Below are positions 1 through 8,818 of a stretch of 64,000 nt of DNA, piece after piece (the first letter of the stretch is position 1; every line of letters starts with the position of its first letter). Source of the DNA: Maniola hyperantus (lineage: Eukaryota; Arthropoda; Insecta; Lepidoptera; Nymphalidae); assembly GCF_902806685.2 (NCBI RefSeq), contig NC_048545.1, positions 7,489,852-7,553,851 on the forward strand. The letters are read 5' to 3'. Under the pieces are notes generated by a model. It did not search any database and was not told the origin of the DNA. It saw only the letters and a program-made list of their open reading frames with translations. A program made the position numbers and the translations under genes.

Positions 1-180
1 TTTCAGGGTTTCCAGGATGCTGGTTTTGATAATGACATTAATTTTTAATCTAAGATGGCGGGCCAGCACTTTTTACAAAAAATAGACGTTAGTGTCGTTT
101 TCAAGGTTCTCCAGGATGGTGAATTTGATGATGACATTTATTTATTTTTAATAAATACTTATATATTATACTTCTATTTT
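1..180. repeat. Imperfect tandem duplication beside the first exon
   Basis: Two related segments follow each other. One starts at base 1 (tttcagggtttccaggatgc) and the other near base 99 (ttttcaaggttctccaggat). Each is followed by a gatgacattta-like word and an AT-rich run. The segment between them contains 'aagatggcgggccagcac'. The open frame crossing this stretch is simply the intron running into the exon at 183. It looks like a decayed interspersed repeat with an internal tandem structure. I cannot name the family. Confidence 0.45.
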
Positions 181-182
181 AG

Positions 183-302
183 TGGATCACGGGATTTTCT
201 TTGGCAAGGAAACGACAAAGCAAAAAATCGAATTGAATTAGATTATGATACTATCACACCGTACCATTTAGAGCCAGCTTCTGAAAGTTTGACACTGTGT
301 TT
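183..302 (+). CDS. Candidate internal exon of an unrecognised gene (exon 1 of the visible set)
   Basis: This 120-nt segment has a T-rich tract ending in AG at 181-182 before it and the strong donor GTAAGT at 303 after it. The open frame gives GSRDFLWQGNDKAKNRIELD at the start and YHLEPASESLTLC near the end. It is acidic and polar, with no signal peptide or membrane segment. The exon begins with the third base of a codon and ends with two bases (TT), so it joins in frame to the exon at 4816 or the exon at 2993. I do not recognise the family. The first coding exons must lie upstream of the window. The splice sites and phase matching are read directly from the sequence; membership of one gene is inference. 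Confidence 0.5.
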
Positions 303-324
303 GTAAGTTGATATTATTTAGATA

Positions 325-536
325 CTAGCTAAAGGCCCGCGACTTCGTCCGCATGGATTTCACATTTTTCAAAATCCTGCGGGAACTCTTTGATTTTCCG
401 GGATAAAAAGTAGCCTATGTGTTAATCCAGTTAAGAATCTATCTCCATTCTAAATTTCATTCAAATCCGTTCAGCCGTTTTTGCGTGATTGAGTAACAAA
501 CATCCAAGCATCTACACTTTCACATTTATAATTTCA
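325..536 (-). mobile_element. Short non-autonomous Helitron, family A variant (unit 1 of tandem array)
   Basis: On the minus strand the element ends in CTAG (complement of 325-328), about 10 nt after the small hairpin formed by the cgcgacttcgtccg region. The body carries 'ttccgggataaaaagtagcc', a family A word. The other end, cacatttataatttca, abuts the next unit directly. There is no coding capacity. Helitron structure (5' TC, 3' CTRR with a preceding hairpin, insertion at AT) is established knowledge; the assignment here is by structure. Confidence 0.65.
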
Positions 537-718
537 CTAACTGCCCTGGCGAACTTCGTTCCGCCTAACAGTCGATTCAAATTTTTTAAATTTTTCTCTC
601 CGTAAGAACCATCCTCGTACTTCAAGGAATACCTATTATAAAAAAAGAATTAGCGAAATCGGTTCAGCTGTTCTCGAGATTTGCGATGACATTTATTGAT
701 TCATTTTTATATTATAGA
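537..718 (-). mobile_element. Short non-autonomous Helitron, family C (unit 2 of tandem array)
   Basis: The body carries the family C words 'cttcgttccgcctaacagtc' and 'ctgttctcgagatttgcgat'. Read on the minus strand it begins TCTATAATATAAAAATGAAT and ends in a GGCG-loop-CGCC hairpin followed by a mutated CTAG (TTAG). It abuts family A on one side and family B on the other with no spacer. A second family C copy lies at 981. Confidence 0.65.
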
Positions 719-955
719 CTAGCTTATGCTCGCGACTTCGTCCGCGTGGGCTACACAAAATTTCGAACCCCTATTTCACCCCCTCCAGAGTTGAATTTTC
801 AAAAATCCTTTCTTAGCGGATGCCTACGTCATAATAGCTATCTGCATGCCAAATTTCAGCACGATCCGTCCAGTAGTTTGAGCTGTGCGTTGATAGATCA
901 GTCAGTCAGTCAGTCAGTCAGTCAGTCAATCACCTTTTTCTTTTATATATTTAGA
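719..955 (-). mobile_element. Short non-autonomous Helitron, family B (unit 3 of tandem array)
   Basis: CTAG (complement of 719-722) lies directly against the TC start of the neighbouring family C unit, so the two are joined head to tail. The body contains 'gcatgccaaatttcagcacg' and a (GTCA)n microsatellite at about 899-928. The opposite end is the TC complement in ttttatatatttaga. The open frame across it is a translated repeat, not a gene. Confidence 0.7.
899..928. repeat. (GTCA)n microsatellite inside a Helitron
   Basis: About seven perfect tetranucleotide units sit at the position where other family B copies carry two to four (for example near 54017 and 7079). Expansion of this internal tract is a known habit of lepidopteran Helitron-like repeats. 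Confidence 0.9.
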
Positions 956-980
956 TTAGGATAATATAATTATTATGTTA

Positions 981-1169
981 CTAGCTGCCCCGACGAACTT
1001 CGTACCGCCTACAGTCGATTCTTTTTCAGGAATTTTTTTAAATTTTTCTCTCCATAAGAACCATCCCCGTACTTCAAGGAATATTATCAAAAAGAATTAG
1101 CGAAATCGGTGCAGCTGTTCTCGAGATTTGCGATCAGCAACACATTCAGCGATTCATTTTTATATAATA
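981..1169 (-). mobile_element. Short non-autonomous Helitron, family C (unit 4 of tandem array)
   Basis: Starts on the plus strand as ctagctgccccgacgaactt and runs through 'tttctctccataagaacca' to 'gattcatttttatataata'. About 25 nt of AT-rich DNA separates it from the family B unit before it. Its far end joins directly to the CTAG of the family A unit at 1170. It is nearly identical in layout to the copy at 537. Confidence 0.7.
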
Positions 1170-1252
1170 CTAGCTGATGCCCGCGACTTCGTCCGCGTGG
1201 ATGTAGGTTTTCAAAAGCCCATGGGAACTCTTTTATTTTCCGGGATAAAAGA
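1170..1252 (-). mobile_element. Truncated Helitron, family A (unit 5 of tandem array)
   Basis: The CTAG end and hairpin ('gatgcccgcgacttcgtccg') are intact, and the body runs to 'ttccgggataaaag'. Sequence then switches abruptly to an RTE LINE 3' stub, so the element's 5' part is missing, either deleted or displaced by the LINE. Confidence 0.7.
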
Positions 1253-1488
1253 AGGCAGGTCATGCCTGTCGTAGAGGTGATGGCCGTTGGAGCCGGAAAG
1301 TCCTTGAGTGGAGACCGCGTAGGTAGGCAAGCATAGTGTGGGACGCCCTCCAGCACGATAGACTGACGATATAAAGAGGCTGGCGGGAAGTGGCTGGATG
1401 AGGAAGGCTGAGGACCGGGTGTGGTGGCGCTCTTTAGGGAAGGCCTATGTCCAACAGTGGACGTCCGCAGGCTGATGATGATGGAAAA
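1253..1488 (+). mobile_element. RTE-type LINE, 3'-terminal fragment (decayed)
   Basis: The plus strand encodes, with one frame change, the typical C-terminus of lepidopteran RTE-clade retrotransposons: GDGRWSRKVLEWRPR, then TDDIKRLAGSGWMRKAEDR, then AYVQQWTSAG. It ends in a short gatgatgatg tail. The family normally carries endonuclease and reverse transcriptase in one long ORF; only the last ~75 codons survive, with a stop and a frameshift. 5' truncation is normal for LINE insertions. The long minus-strand open frame here is antisense and not a gene. Confidence 0.7.
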
Positions 1489-1605
1489 AATCACGTTGAT
1501 CCGTTGCACCCCCCACACGTCCCTATCCGCCTTCTCCACTCCTGTCTCGCTGGCGAATAAGTTTGGAATAGAATAGGGTTTCGATGGAGTGCGTGGATTT
1601 TTGTG

Positions 1606-1890
1606 AACGGAGTTCAATCATGTAGTCGTGGTTTGGTACAATAGTAAATGGTACAATATTAATTCACCATCAACAGTTCCTAAAAACCCATAGATTAGGA
1701 GTGCAGTACCCTGCAGCATCAGTATTGAAGAATTGGAACTTGAAGTTCAATAATGGTATATATGTTTGGCATCTACAATATTATTTCACAATCAACAGTG
1801 GCTTAGGAATGCAATACCCTGCATCATCAGGGTTGAAGAGTTGGGATCTGGAGTTGAATCATGAAGTCGTTGCTTGGTAGGTACGTAAGC
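1606..1890. repeat. Interspersed repeat with two ~130-bp internal subrepeats
   Basis: Two similar units (about 1612-1743 and 1744-1880) share the order: 'aatcatgtagtcgtggttt'-like word, 'attcaccatcaacagt', 'agtaccctgcagcatcag', 'gaattggaacttgaagttc'. A further partial unit appears near 2052, and a related copy is at 3490-3835. It is non-coding. I recognise the 'ccctgcagcatcagg' repeat as common in Lepidoptera but cannot name it. Confidence 0.6.
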
Positions 1891-1929
1891 CAGAGATAGT
1901 TTATTCTAAGCGTAACTTTTATACCAATT

Positions 1930-2050
1930 CAACATCGACTATTCTTTGAAAAGAGCAACCGCCGAGTTTCTTGCTGGTTCTCCTCGGTAGGAAAGGCATT
2001 CCGAACCAGTGGTAGATGCATTCATTATGAACACTTCCTGAATCTTGATA
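1930..2050 (+). mobile_element. Non-LTR element 3' fragment (family N)
   Basis: Contains 'gagcaaccgccgagtttctt', 'ggtaggaaaggcattccg' and 'aaccagtggtagat', which would encode RATAEFLAGSPR followed by a stop. Minus-strand tails of the same family occur at 18571-18650 and 45143-45212, where the 'caagtacttttgaatcgtca' word also appears. It interrupts the repeat at 1606-2235. Confidence 0.5.
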
Positions 2051-2235
2051 ACTCAGGCGGGCAGTAACCCTGCAGCATCAGGATTAAGGAGTTGAATCTA
2101 AAATTTTGTATGTGACCACCACGAAAACTATTTTTGTTGATTTAAAAAAAATTGGAAATCGGTCCAGAAACATCGAAAAAATCGATGTAGAAAAAAGAAC
2201 CACCTCCTTTTTGACAGTCGGTTAAAAACCGATGA
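2051..2235. repeat. End of the 'cctgcagcatcagg' interspersed repeat
   Basis: Resumes with 'aaccctgcagcatcagga' and finishes with 'cacctcctttttgacagtcg' and gttaaaaa. This matches the end of the second copy near 3805-3835, so the fragment at 1930-2050 is probably an insertion within one ancestral element. Confidence 0.5.
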
Positions 2236-2484
2236 CCTTGAAATATTTACGGAACAATCTTTAAAATATCCCCTTTCTAACAAAAAAAGAATGAATGAAA
2301 TCGGACTACGCGTTAATGAATTACAACTCAGTATACATTTTAACTTTCATCCCCTCTCCTACGGGAACCATGCTGAATTTCGGGATAAAAAGTATCCTCT
2401 ATTCTTCCTCATAGTATGACCTCAAATCGTACCAAGTTTCATTGGAATCCATTCAGTAGTTTCAGCGTGATGCGCGGCCGTGAT

Positions 2485-2569
<85 letters not shown>

Positions 2570-2600
2570 TAGACAGACAGACAAAAATGAAAAAAATTAC
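2236..2600. repeat. Interspersed repeat ending in a long (CAGA)n tract
   Basis: The body has 'atttcgggataaaaagtatc' and 'accaagtttcattggaatcc', resembling the middle of family A Helitrons, followed by an uninterrupted microsatellite. Terminal CTAG and hairpin are not seen, so I leave the class open. Long open frames on both strands here merely translate the tetranucleotide repeat as DRQT or VCLS. Confidence 0.6.
2485..2582. repeat. (CAGA)n microsatellite, ~98 bp
   Basis: About 24 tetranucleotide units with a single substitution near 2569 (agat). It is the longest simple repeat in the window and the locus most likely to vary in length between individuals. Confidence 0.97.
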
Positions 2601-2788
2601 AGTTTTGGGTTCAGTATCGATTATAGAGTGCCCTCGAAAAAAAAATTTCAAAATATCTTCAATGTACAGAATTTGACCTGTTACAGTTTTATTATAAGTA
2701 TTGATAGAGATAGAGATTTACTATTTCTTGTCAGATTTATCAATGCTGAATTATGTTGTATTTTAGTGACTCAAGACATTCCTTTTAG

Positions 2789-2903
2789 AAGAAAACAAGG
2801 AAAATAACATGAATGTGCCCAATATACGTACCACTGAAATCCAACATTATGCTGCAACATTCAATTCCGTACTAAATATTGAAAGGTCTACCATACCATA
2901 CTT
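2789..2903 (+). CDS. Candidate exon upstream of a terminal exon (alternative 3' end)
   Basis: The frame is open from 2770 to 2903 and includes ENKENNMNVPNIRTTEIQHY and ATFNSVLNIERSTIPY. The donor at 2904 (GTAAGT) and acceptor at 2991-2992 define an 89-nt intron, and the frame continues into the exon at 2993. Possible acceptors are AG at 2787-2788 (after attcctttt), AG at 2774-2775, or the best-looking one at 2765-2766, which would place TGA first in frame. With the 2787 acceptor the preceding exon must end with one codon base, which does not fit the exon at 183. So another exon is missing, or this one is spurious. Protein not recognised. Confidence 0.35.
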
Positions 2904-2992
2904 GTAAGTTGTTATGCTATGTTTTTTGCATACATTCTATATAGATAATACTCACAATATATTTATGTTGATTGTATGTTTATTAATTCCAG

Positions 2993-3131
2993 AAATGAAA
3001 TGGAGAGCTTCAATAGTTCTGCGTCGAATCTTTCTCTAATCATCATCAATCAATCATCTAATGTGACTGTTGAAACAGAAAATGATACATATTGTGTTTA
3101 TGTGTGTAGTGGGCTTTTAGAGAGAAATTGA
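2993..3131 (+). CDS. Candidate terminal coding exon with stop codon
   Basis: Acceptor ttaattccag precedes it. The frame starts with the last base of a codon and encodes NEMESFNSSASNLSL, IIINQSSNVTVETEND and YCVYVCSGLLERN, then TGA at 3129-3131. It is serine/asparagine-rich with several potential N-glycosylation sequons. It joins in frame to the exon at 2903 and also to the exon at 302, so it could be the last exon of a short isoform. AATAAA follows 22 nt after the stop. Confidence 0.45.
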
Positions 3132-3152
3132 ATTGTACCTACTACTTATAAA

Positions 3153-3158
3153 AATAAA
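3153..3158 (+). promoter_or_regulatory. Candidate polyadenylation signal AATAAA
   Basis: The canonical hexamer lies 22 nt after the TGA of the candidate terminal exon, followed by a T-rich stretch (attttcatttttgag). This would give a very short 3' UTR. In AT-rich DNA the hexamer is common by chance; its placement is what supports it. Confidence 0.35.
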
Positions 3159-3489
3159 ATTTTCATTTTTGAGATCAAAGTGGAATTTATTTTGACTTTT
3201 TTATACACAAGTATATATAGTTTTTAGTCGCTACTAATAGATAAATAAGTGTAGGCAACAAAAGTTATTTTCACAGACAAACGAATGTGTAATCATCTGT
3301 TCCTAATAGGTAATCCGCCAGCACAGAGAATTCAACTCCTAGAGTACGCATATACAAGGTTTTACATGAAAACAAAATCGTAAAATGTTGGCGGGGGACA
3401 GGGGAGAATGCTTGTGATTGGTGGACTGACTAATCAAAACAATGTGCGGAATGAGGGTACCGAACGTGCGTGGGCGATGATTCATTTAA

Positions 3490-3835
3490 AATTCCGTGGG
3501 ATCACCACGATATAGCAATGCAATTCCTTAGGTACAGCATCAGGGTCGAGAAGTGGGTCTTCGAGTTCAATGATAAAGTCTTTACATGGTAGATATAGGT
3601 ACCTACCTCCAATATCAATTTATAACCGACAGTTTCAAAATCCCATAAGTTTTGGTGGTCATGTCCCCTGCAGCATCAGGATTGAGGAGTTGAAATCCAA
3701 ATTTTATATAGGACAATGTTGCAAAGTTTCTTTATCAATTAAAAAAAATACGCAAATCGGTACGCAAATCTCGGAGATTTCTGTGTACATAGGTAGAAAA
3801 ACACAACTCCTTTTTTTAAAGTCGGTTAAAAAAGT
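3490..3835. repeat. Second copy of the 'cctgcagcatcagg' interspersed repeat
   Basis: Shares with 1606-2235 the words 'gcaattccttaggtacagca'-like, 'cctgcagcatcaggattga', 'ggagttgaaatccaa' and the end 'actccttttttt' plus 'agtcggttaaaaa'. Non-coding; the 126-codon open frame crossing it is repeat-borne. Confidence 0.55.
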
Positions 3836-3960
3836 ATCCTATGTTAATCCTCTACTTGTCTGTAAAAGTCCCGTCAAAATAGGTTCTGCCGTTCCGAAGA
3901 TTAGCCCGTTCAAACAGACAGACAGACAGACAGTTTTTAAAAACGTTTGATTCAGCTGTT
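3836..3960. repeat. Repeat tail with short (CAGA)n
   Basis: Continues from the previous repeat with 'agtatcctatgttaatcctc', 'gttctgccgttccgaagatt' and five cagac units, then 'gtttgattcagctgttatgg'. It looks like the 3' part of a Helitron- or SINE-like repeat, and may belong to the same composite as the preceding feature. Confidence 0.45.
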
Positions 3961-4815
3961 ATGGTATATTTCAAATAACAATATTATGAGCTTGCGGTAG
4001 TTATTTCGAAATAACAGACAGACACTTCATAGAAGTATGGATTTCTATAATATATACGAGTTGTTTATACACGCTAGGTAGAGGTAGTAGTTACCTAATA
4101 GGTATGTATGTAAGTGAGATTTTTTAGTATTCATCAAAAGATAAGTAGGTAATCATTATCATTCAAAAAAAAATTGAAAAAAAATTATTTCAGTAGGTAA
4201 AACAATTTCACATAGTGCGTAGTAATTGGGACCATCCCAGTAACTGTTTTAGTATTGCTACGAGTATTCGTGGCAGGCGACCCCGCTCTTCCATAAAATC
4301 TTATACAATAATAATTGAAATAAGTAGTTCCTTCATAAATCATATATTTACTAAAATTCATCGGTGACACCTGTCCAACTGCTATCTGTGTGCCATCATC
4401 AGTATATCCGGACGCTCTGACTCTCTGGACTGCTCATCACTGAGTCTATCTCTTTCTATCACAATGTTAGGTGAAATAGCATACAGGCTACCCACGTGGG
4501 CCGACTAGTTCGGACGTGCATCCTGCGTAGCCTTAAGAGCTCAAAATTCTCACTTGAATGACATACATTCCCAATTACTTCAACTTCAGGTATTAACATA
4601 GATGCCAATGATCTTAAGCTGCCAAGATATAACTTAAAATCATATTTTAAGTAGGTATATCTGTACTTATTTAAACACTTTAAGTTTAAGTAAGTACAGA
4701 TTTCTCGCCGGGTCAGGTTAATCCTCATGATTTGTTGTGAATGATACATTTAGAAATGCTAACGTACGCCTTATACGGTACCTTCACCATTTATGTTATG
4801 TATTTTACTTTTCAG
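3961..4815. other. AT-rich unique stretch, probable intron
   Basis: No repeat or convincing exon recognised. Minus-strand open frames of 61 and 96 codons have no recognisable features. If the exons at 183 and 4816 belong together, this lies inside their intron. Confidence 0.4.
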
Positions 4816-4887
4816 GTACGTATCTGACATCAAAGAGTCATTCATTTGCTCCTTAAGCATCGGCCGGTCAGACCTCTTATCGAAACC
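4816..4887 (+). CDS. Candidate internal exon of an unrecognised gene (last visible exon)
   Basis: A pyrimidine tract ending ttacttttcag precedes it and the strong donor GTAAGT follows at 4888. The single open frame encodes YVSDIKESFICSLSIGRSDL then LSK. The exon is 72 nt, starts with one codon base and ends with two, so it joins in frame to the exon at 183-302 to give SLTLC-L-YVSDIK across the junction. Its codon use is more balanced than the surrounding DNA. The following intron has no visible partner in the remaining 59 kb. Protein family not recognised. Confidence 0.5.
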
Positions 4888-5195
4888 GTAAGTAATAAAG
4901 TAACCCTGTGACATACTTACCGATCAAACTTTAGAAAGTGTGTGCATACAATGAAAAGCTAGTTGTGTTTGTATAAACCTCTTTTGACGTAAAGGATACG
5001 AAATGATGATTGACGTTCTCCAAGCCTATCTCACAATGGCTTCTGATTACTTCTTAATTCTTATACATCTTGAACTCAATCACGAGCTATAACATGTGGA
5101 TTATCGACTAATGCTTAGTTAATTTGAATAGAATTTGGTTATATATCCTGTGCTTACCTAGTTACCTAGTTACGGCGAGATATTAGAAGGGTACC
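4888..5195. other. Unique AT-rich stretch, presumed intron start
   Basis: Begins with the donor of the preceding exon. I see no repeat, ORF or RNA gene. Confidence 0.4.
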
Positions 5196-5317
5196 TACAG
5201 TACGCGAGAGGTTGAGATGGCAATGGATGGATGGGATGGGGACGCCTCGCACACCCGCACAGCCGCCGCGCCAACCTGGCCTTATACCCTGATTGCCATC
5301 TTGACCTGTCGCTATAC
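5196..5317. mobile_element. GC-rich palindromic MITE, family D (copy 1, diverged)
   Basis: Left arm cagtacgcgagaggttgaga and right arm 'tgccatcttgacctgtcgc' are inverted copies; between them lie 'cgcacacccgcacagccgcc' and other GC-rich sequence. This is one of nine copies or fragments in the window with the same arms (consensus 'gtacgcgacaggtcgagatg'). No coding capacity. TA-flanked ends would suit a Tc1/mariner-derived MITE, but this is not proven. Confidence 0.7.
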
Positions 5318-6829
5318 ATTTATGGTTGTAATTGATAATAATTAATCAATCTATCTAATGTAGGTATCGATAAGTTACGTAACAACGTTTTTATTTTCAA
5401 AATAGGACAATACAATTTTCGAAATATAATAACTTGTAACTCATAGAGAGATTACGGATTAGATTAATTATTCTGTAACGTGACGGTTATTTTCACGCTC
5501 AATAAGGGCTAACACTATTCTCAATAATTATTTCATTTGTTTTAAATATTATCACACGTAAATATTGTATTGTAGTAACATTTACCGTTACTGGTCAACA
5601 CTAACACACTGCGCTAGACAAATTCACTCCACTTTCCATTTTTCATAAGCCATTTTCTTTGTCAACGCAGACGTCTTAAGAGCAGGTGATTCGAAGAACA
5701 AAATGTAGAGCGCCAAGGCTGCCGCCTTTATTATTACAAAATGTGTCACTGGCTGGTGTATCTTCAGTCCTTAGTTAGGTACTTATTCATGGACACCGTT
5801 CCGAGATTTAAAATTCTACACATTTTAAATGCCTGAAATATATCACTTTTCTTTTAATTTTAAAACTCAGTCCACTAAGCTACTTTCTCGAAATTTTATT
5901 GATAGATTATATTAGATAGATTAGATGTAATTAATTACTTATTATAAAAACGGATACACTTTTTAATAGTAAATATGTATCCAAAAATTTACTTCATCCG
6001 CGCCAACGCCTTTGCGTTTTGAGCATAAGTAGTGCTTAAATTAGATGGCATGACGATCAAATAGAAACCATATTCAGAAGAAGTGCCTAAACAGTCATAT
6101 ATTTCAGATCTTTAGATTGTAAAAGTTGTATACATAAAAATATTTGATTTATACAATTGCTACAAGAAATAGACGAGACAACTTAATACACATGTGTAGT
6201 GAAGCTAATCGGTTAAAGCGACTCGATTTATTGTAAAATGATTAAGTATTAAAATCAAATGCACCTCCTGGTAGCGGAGATATGCGTCATCCACATCGCA
6301 TGATATCCTATTAAGTTGATATAGACAGCTCGATAAGTGGTACAGCTTATTGGCTTTTGTCAGCCAAATGAATATTATAAGTTATAACCATTTTAAAAGT
6401 TCTTATTGTTCACTATTCTAAAGCACATATTTTTATCCTTTGAACTTATATCTGGCCATACGTGGACGCTTTTGCGTAGTTCGATCTTATGAAAGCAAAG
6501 GGACTGCAGTTGACACAAATGCGAATGTACTAGAACTTGACACAAAATAAAAGAAAGCGTAACGTATTACAGGACAGATGCCAACTGTTGAAGTCCGGCC
6601 AAGAGTCGAGACGCATACACTTGACAACACAAAATAACCGTATTTATTATAATTTGAGTCTGAGTGAATTTCATAATCGTCTTCGCATCGTCTGTCTAGA
6701 CTCTAGAGCAGTCTCCTTAGTCTGGAGTCGGGTATGCATTTACCCCAATGAATAAGTTTTTTAGCTCGGTATTTCGGATAACGGTAAATCACGTTTAGCA
6801 AAGTAATCGCTACTCAATTTATTTGTTTC
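5318..6829. other. Unique AT-rich stretch without a recognised gene
   Basis: No coding frame with splice support and no recognised repeat. A 72-codon open frame at 6537 has no recognisable feature. Function unknown. Confidence 0.4.
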
Positions 6830-7028
6830 ATCATCATCATCGCGTGCCTTCTTCAAAACGAAGTTTAGAGGTCATCATGCGAAAAGTTTCTCTACTTAAA
6901 GTCGCCTCTTTTAACTTTTGATAACTACGCCCTGTCCACCCCATTATATCGTCCAACCATTTGCGTCTTTGGCGACCTGGAGCCCTTTGCCTTCAATTCT
7001 TCCTTCCAAAACTAATCTTGGGAATGAG
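6830..7028 (-). mobile_element. LINE C-terminal fragment, RTE-like
   Basis: The minus strand encodes APGRQRRKWLDDIMGWTGRS then YQKLKEATLSRETFRMM, and ends in EEGTR, stops and a gatgatgatgatg tail. GRxRxxWLDDI with a downstream tail of GAT repeats is typical of lepidopteran LINE ORF ends. Its sequence differs from the RTE stubs at 1253 and 31669, so it is a distinct family. It is open over about 60 codons, suggesting moderate age. Confidence 0.6.
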
Positions 7029-7046
7029 AATTGGGCTCCTCCTTAA

Positions 7047-7252
7047 TCTAATTATATAAAAGGAAAAGGTGGCTGGCTGACTGACTGACTGATCTATCAA
7101 CGTACAGTTCAAAATACTGGACGGATCAGGCTGAGGCATGCAGATAGCTATTATGACGTAGGCATCCGCTAAGAAAGGATTTCTGAAAATTCAACCCCTA
7201 AGGGGATGAAATTTGTGTAGTCCACGCGGACAAAGTCGCGAGCATAAGCTAG
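7047..7252 (+). mobile_element. Non-autonomous Helitron, family B, full length
   Basis: Begins TCTAATTATATAAAAGGAAA after an A, ends ATAAGCTAG before a T, and has the 3' hairpin 'cacgcggacaaagtcgcg' about 10 nt before CTAG. The three structural hallmarks of a Helitron are intact. It carries a short (GACT)n run and no ORF. Confidence 0.75.
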
Positions 7253-7965
7253 TTTGTTTATAAAACATTTAATACACAACCGCATTCATATGTACGAAGT
7301 ATTGCGGTCAGGATGAAAAAAATTTAAACAGAGACAGAGGGGTGTATGTACAGAAAACTCGCTTTTATTGGTCACCTGCAAAAAGGAGTCTGTCTCTACT
7401 TATTCCTTGGGTTCGTTATTCTAGACAAGAAATCTCCAATTTCTCCAAAGGTCCTCGAAAGATCCAAATTAAAGGCGGAAAGAGCATATTGTTATCCAAA
7501 ACAATATTGTCTATTAATTAAGAAGAAACGGCTCTAGACACCACATAGTAGGTATAACGTTAAACGTTTTTGTGATGTAAAAAACTTTATCTACTAAAAC
7601 ATATTTTACAAATGGTATTAAAAAGATAGGTAAACAGAAATATGAGAGGATACGATAGCCAAAGATGTTTTCCCGTTACAGCAATAAGGGACCTGTTGAC
7701 CATTATTTACCTTTTAAATTAATCGTGGCTAAGAGGTTGAAGTTATTCCCACCGCATAGCCACGTACCAAGTGTAAATATTAAGTTGAAGGTAAAAGACA
7801 AAAATATTATTCTCATGTTTGTATGCATTTGAATAGATGTGCGCCAGGTTTTATGTTAAAGGTTTGTTTTGATGCCACATTAAAACAATTATTATTAAAT
7901 ACCGTCATAGTAACGTACTAGAGCTGTATATGTGCATCCGACTACCTATGATATATATTATACCT
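7253..7965. other. Unique AT-rich stretch
   Basis: A 63-codon open frame at 7346 begins MYRKLAFIGHLQKGVC, but has no recognisable domain, signal peptide or splice support. No repeats recognised. Confidence 0.35.
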
Positions 7966-8142
7966 TATAAATAATATCTGTCCCGGCTGTACTCACGTGT
8001 TTAGTCGACGTTAGCCCGACTAGTTTCGAACCCATCCGGGGTCCTTTTTCAAGGGAGTCCGTTCGCGCACGCGCCGCTGTTGTGACTGGTCGGGCTAACG
8101 TCGACTAAACACGTGAGTACAGCCGGGACAGATATTATTTAT
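7966..8142. mobile_element. Palindromic MITE, family E, near-perfect long TIRs
   Basis: The arm from about 7966 to 8034 ('gtactcacgtgtttagtcga', 'cgttagcccgactagt') is repeated inverted at about 8080-8142, almost base for base, around a ~45-nt GC-rich centre containing 'gttcgcgcacgcgccgctg'. The close arm identity suggests recent insertion or gene conversion between arms. A shortened copy sits at 38053-38125. No transposase is present. Confidence 0.8.
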
Positions 8143-8373
8143 AATGGACATCACTCACAGTAGTTTAAACTAGTGTACATGAATTATTTATTTTGACGCA
8201 TAAACAAATAATGCAGAAAAACGCGTCCTATTTGAAAAGCTCGTGATTAATTTATCACTGGCTCTAGCAGTTCACGATAGCAAAACATTTTTTTTTCAAT
8301 TTCCATCTTTATTTTTAGTATAATTTAATAAGAATTTCATTAAAATATATCTGTAGCGATGTGTGTAGGTAGG

Positions 8374-8538
8374 TATAGTACGCGACTGGTCGAGATGACA
8401 ATCGGAGTATGAGGCGTAGGGACGCCCTGCACACCCGCACGTTACCCGCTCTCGCCCGCACTGGGTTAGTGCGGGGGCTGTGCGGGTGTGCGGTTCGTTC
8501 CCACCCCGGTTGCCATCTCGACCTATCGCGTATTTATA
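8374..8538. mobile_element. GC-rich palindromic MITE, family D (copy 2, full length)
   Basis: Starts tatagtacgcgactggtcga and ends 'ttgccatctcgacctatcgc'. The interior has 'cacacccgcacgttacccgc' and its inverse 'gggggctgtgcgggtgtgcg'. Both arms are present, and so is the inner GC-rich palindrome. Open frames on both strands here are shadows of the palindrome. Confidence 0.8.
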
Positions 8539-8770
8539 CATATCTGTGTCTTGCGGCAAGACGCAACAGATAATGTAAGGCAAAACTCTTGCTTATCGAG
8601 CATTTTATCGCAATCTAAGATAGAAAAGTTGTGTTCATGCAAGATACGCCTTTATTTATTTATGTCTGGGACGATATTTTATTTCGTTGGTGTGTGTAGA
8701 TTCACGTTTTAATACATACAAAACTTTTAATACAGTTGCACTCTCTAGAAAAATTCTTGCACTAAAAACA

Positions 8771-8818
8771 GTGGCTGTAAATAAACCAAATGTCATGATA
8801 TTGTGTTACAGCCACCAA
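8771..8818. repeat. Short inverted repeat
   Basis: gtggctgtaa near 8772 and ttacagccac near 8807 are perfect inverted 10-mers around a ~25-nt loop. This could be a decayed MITE or a chance hairpin; nothing else supports a structured RNA. Confidence 0.35.

Noticed and set aside
899..928. Possible CRISPR-like array
   Set aside because: Simple tetranucleotide repeats without spacers, in a eukaryotic genome.
1087..1617. 176-codon minus-strand open frame, the longest in the window
   Set aside because: It runs antisense through Helitron and RTE LINE sequence. The sense strand carries the recognisable LINE C-terminus.
2416..2676. Overlapping open frames on both strands (86 and 70 codons)
   Set aside because: They translate the (CAGA)n repeat as DRQT/VCLS units; no gene.
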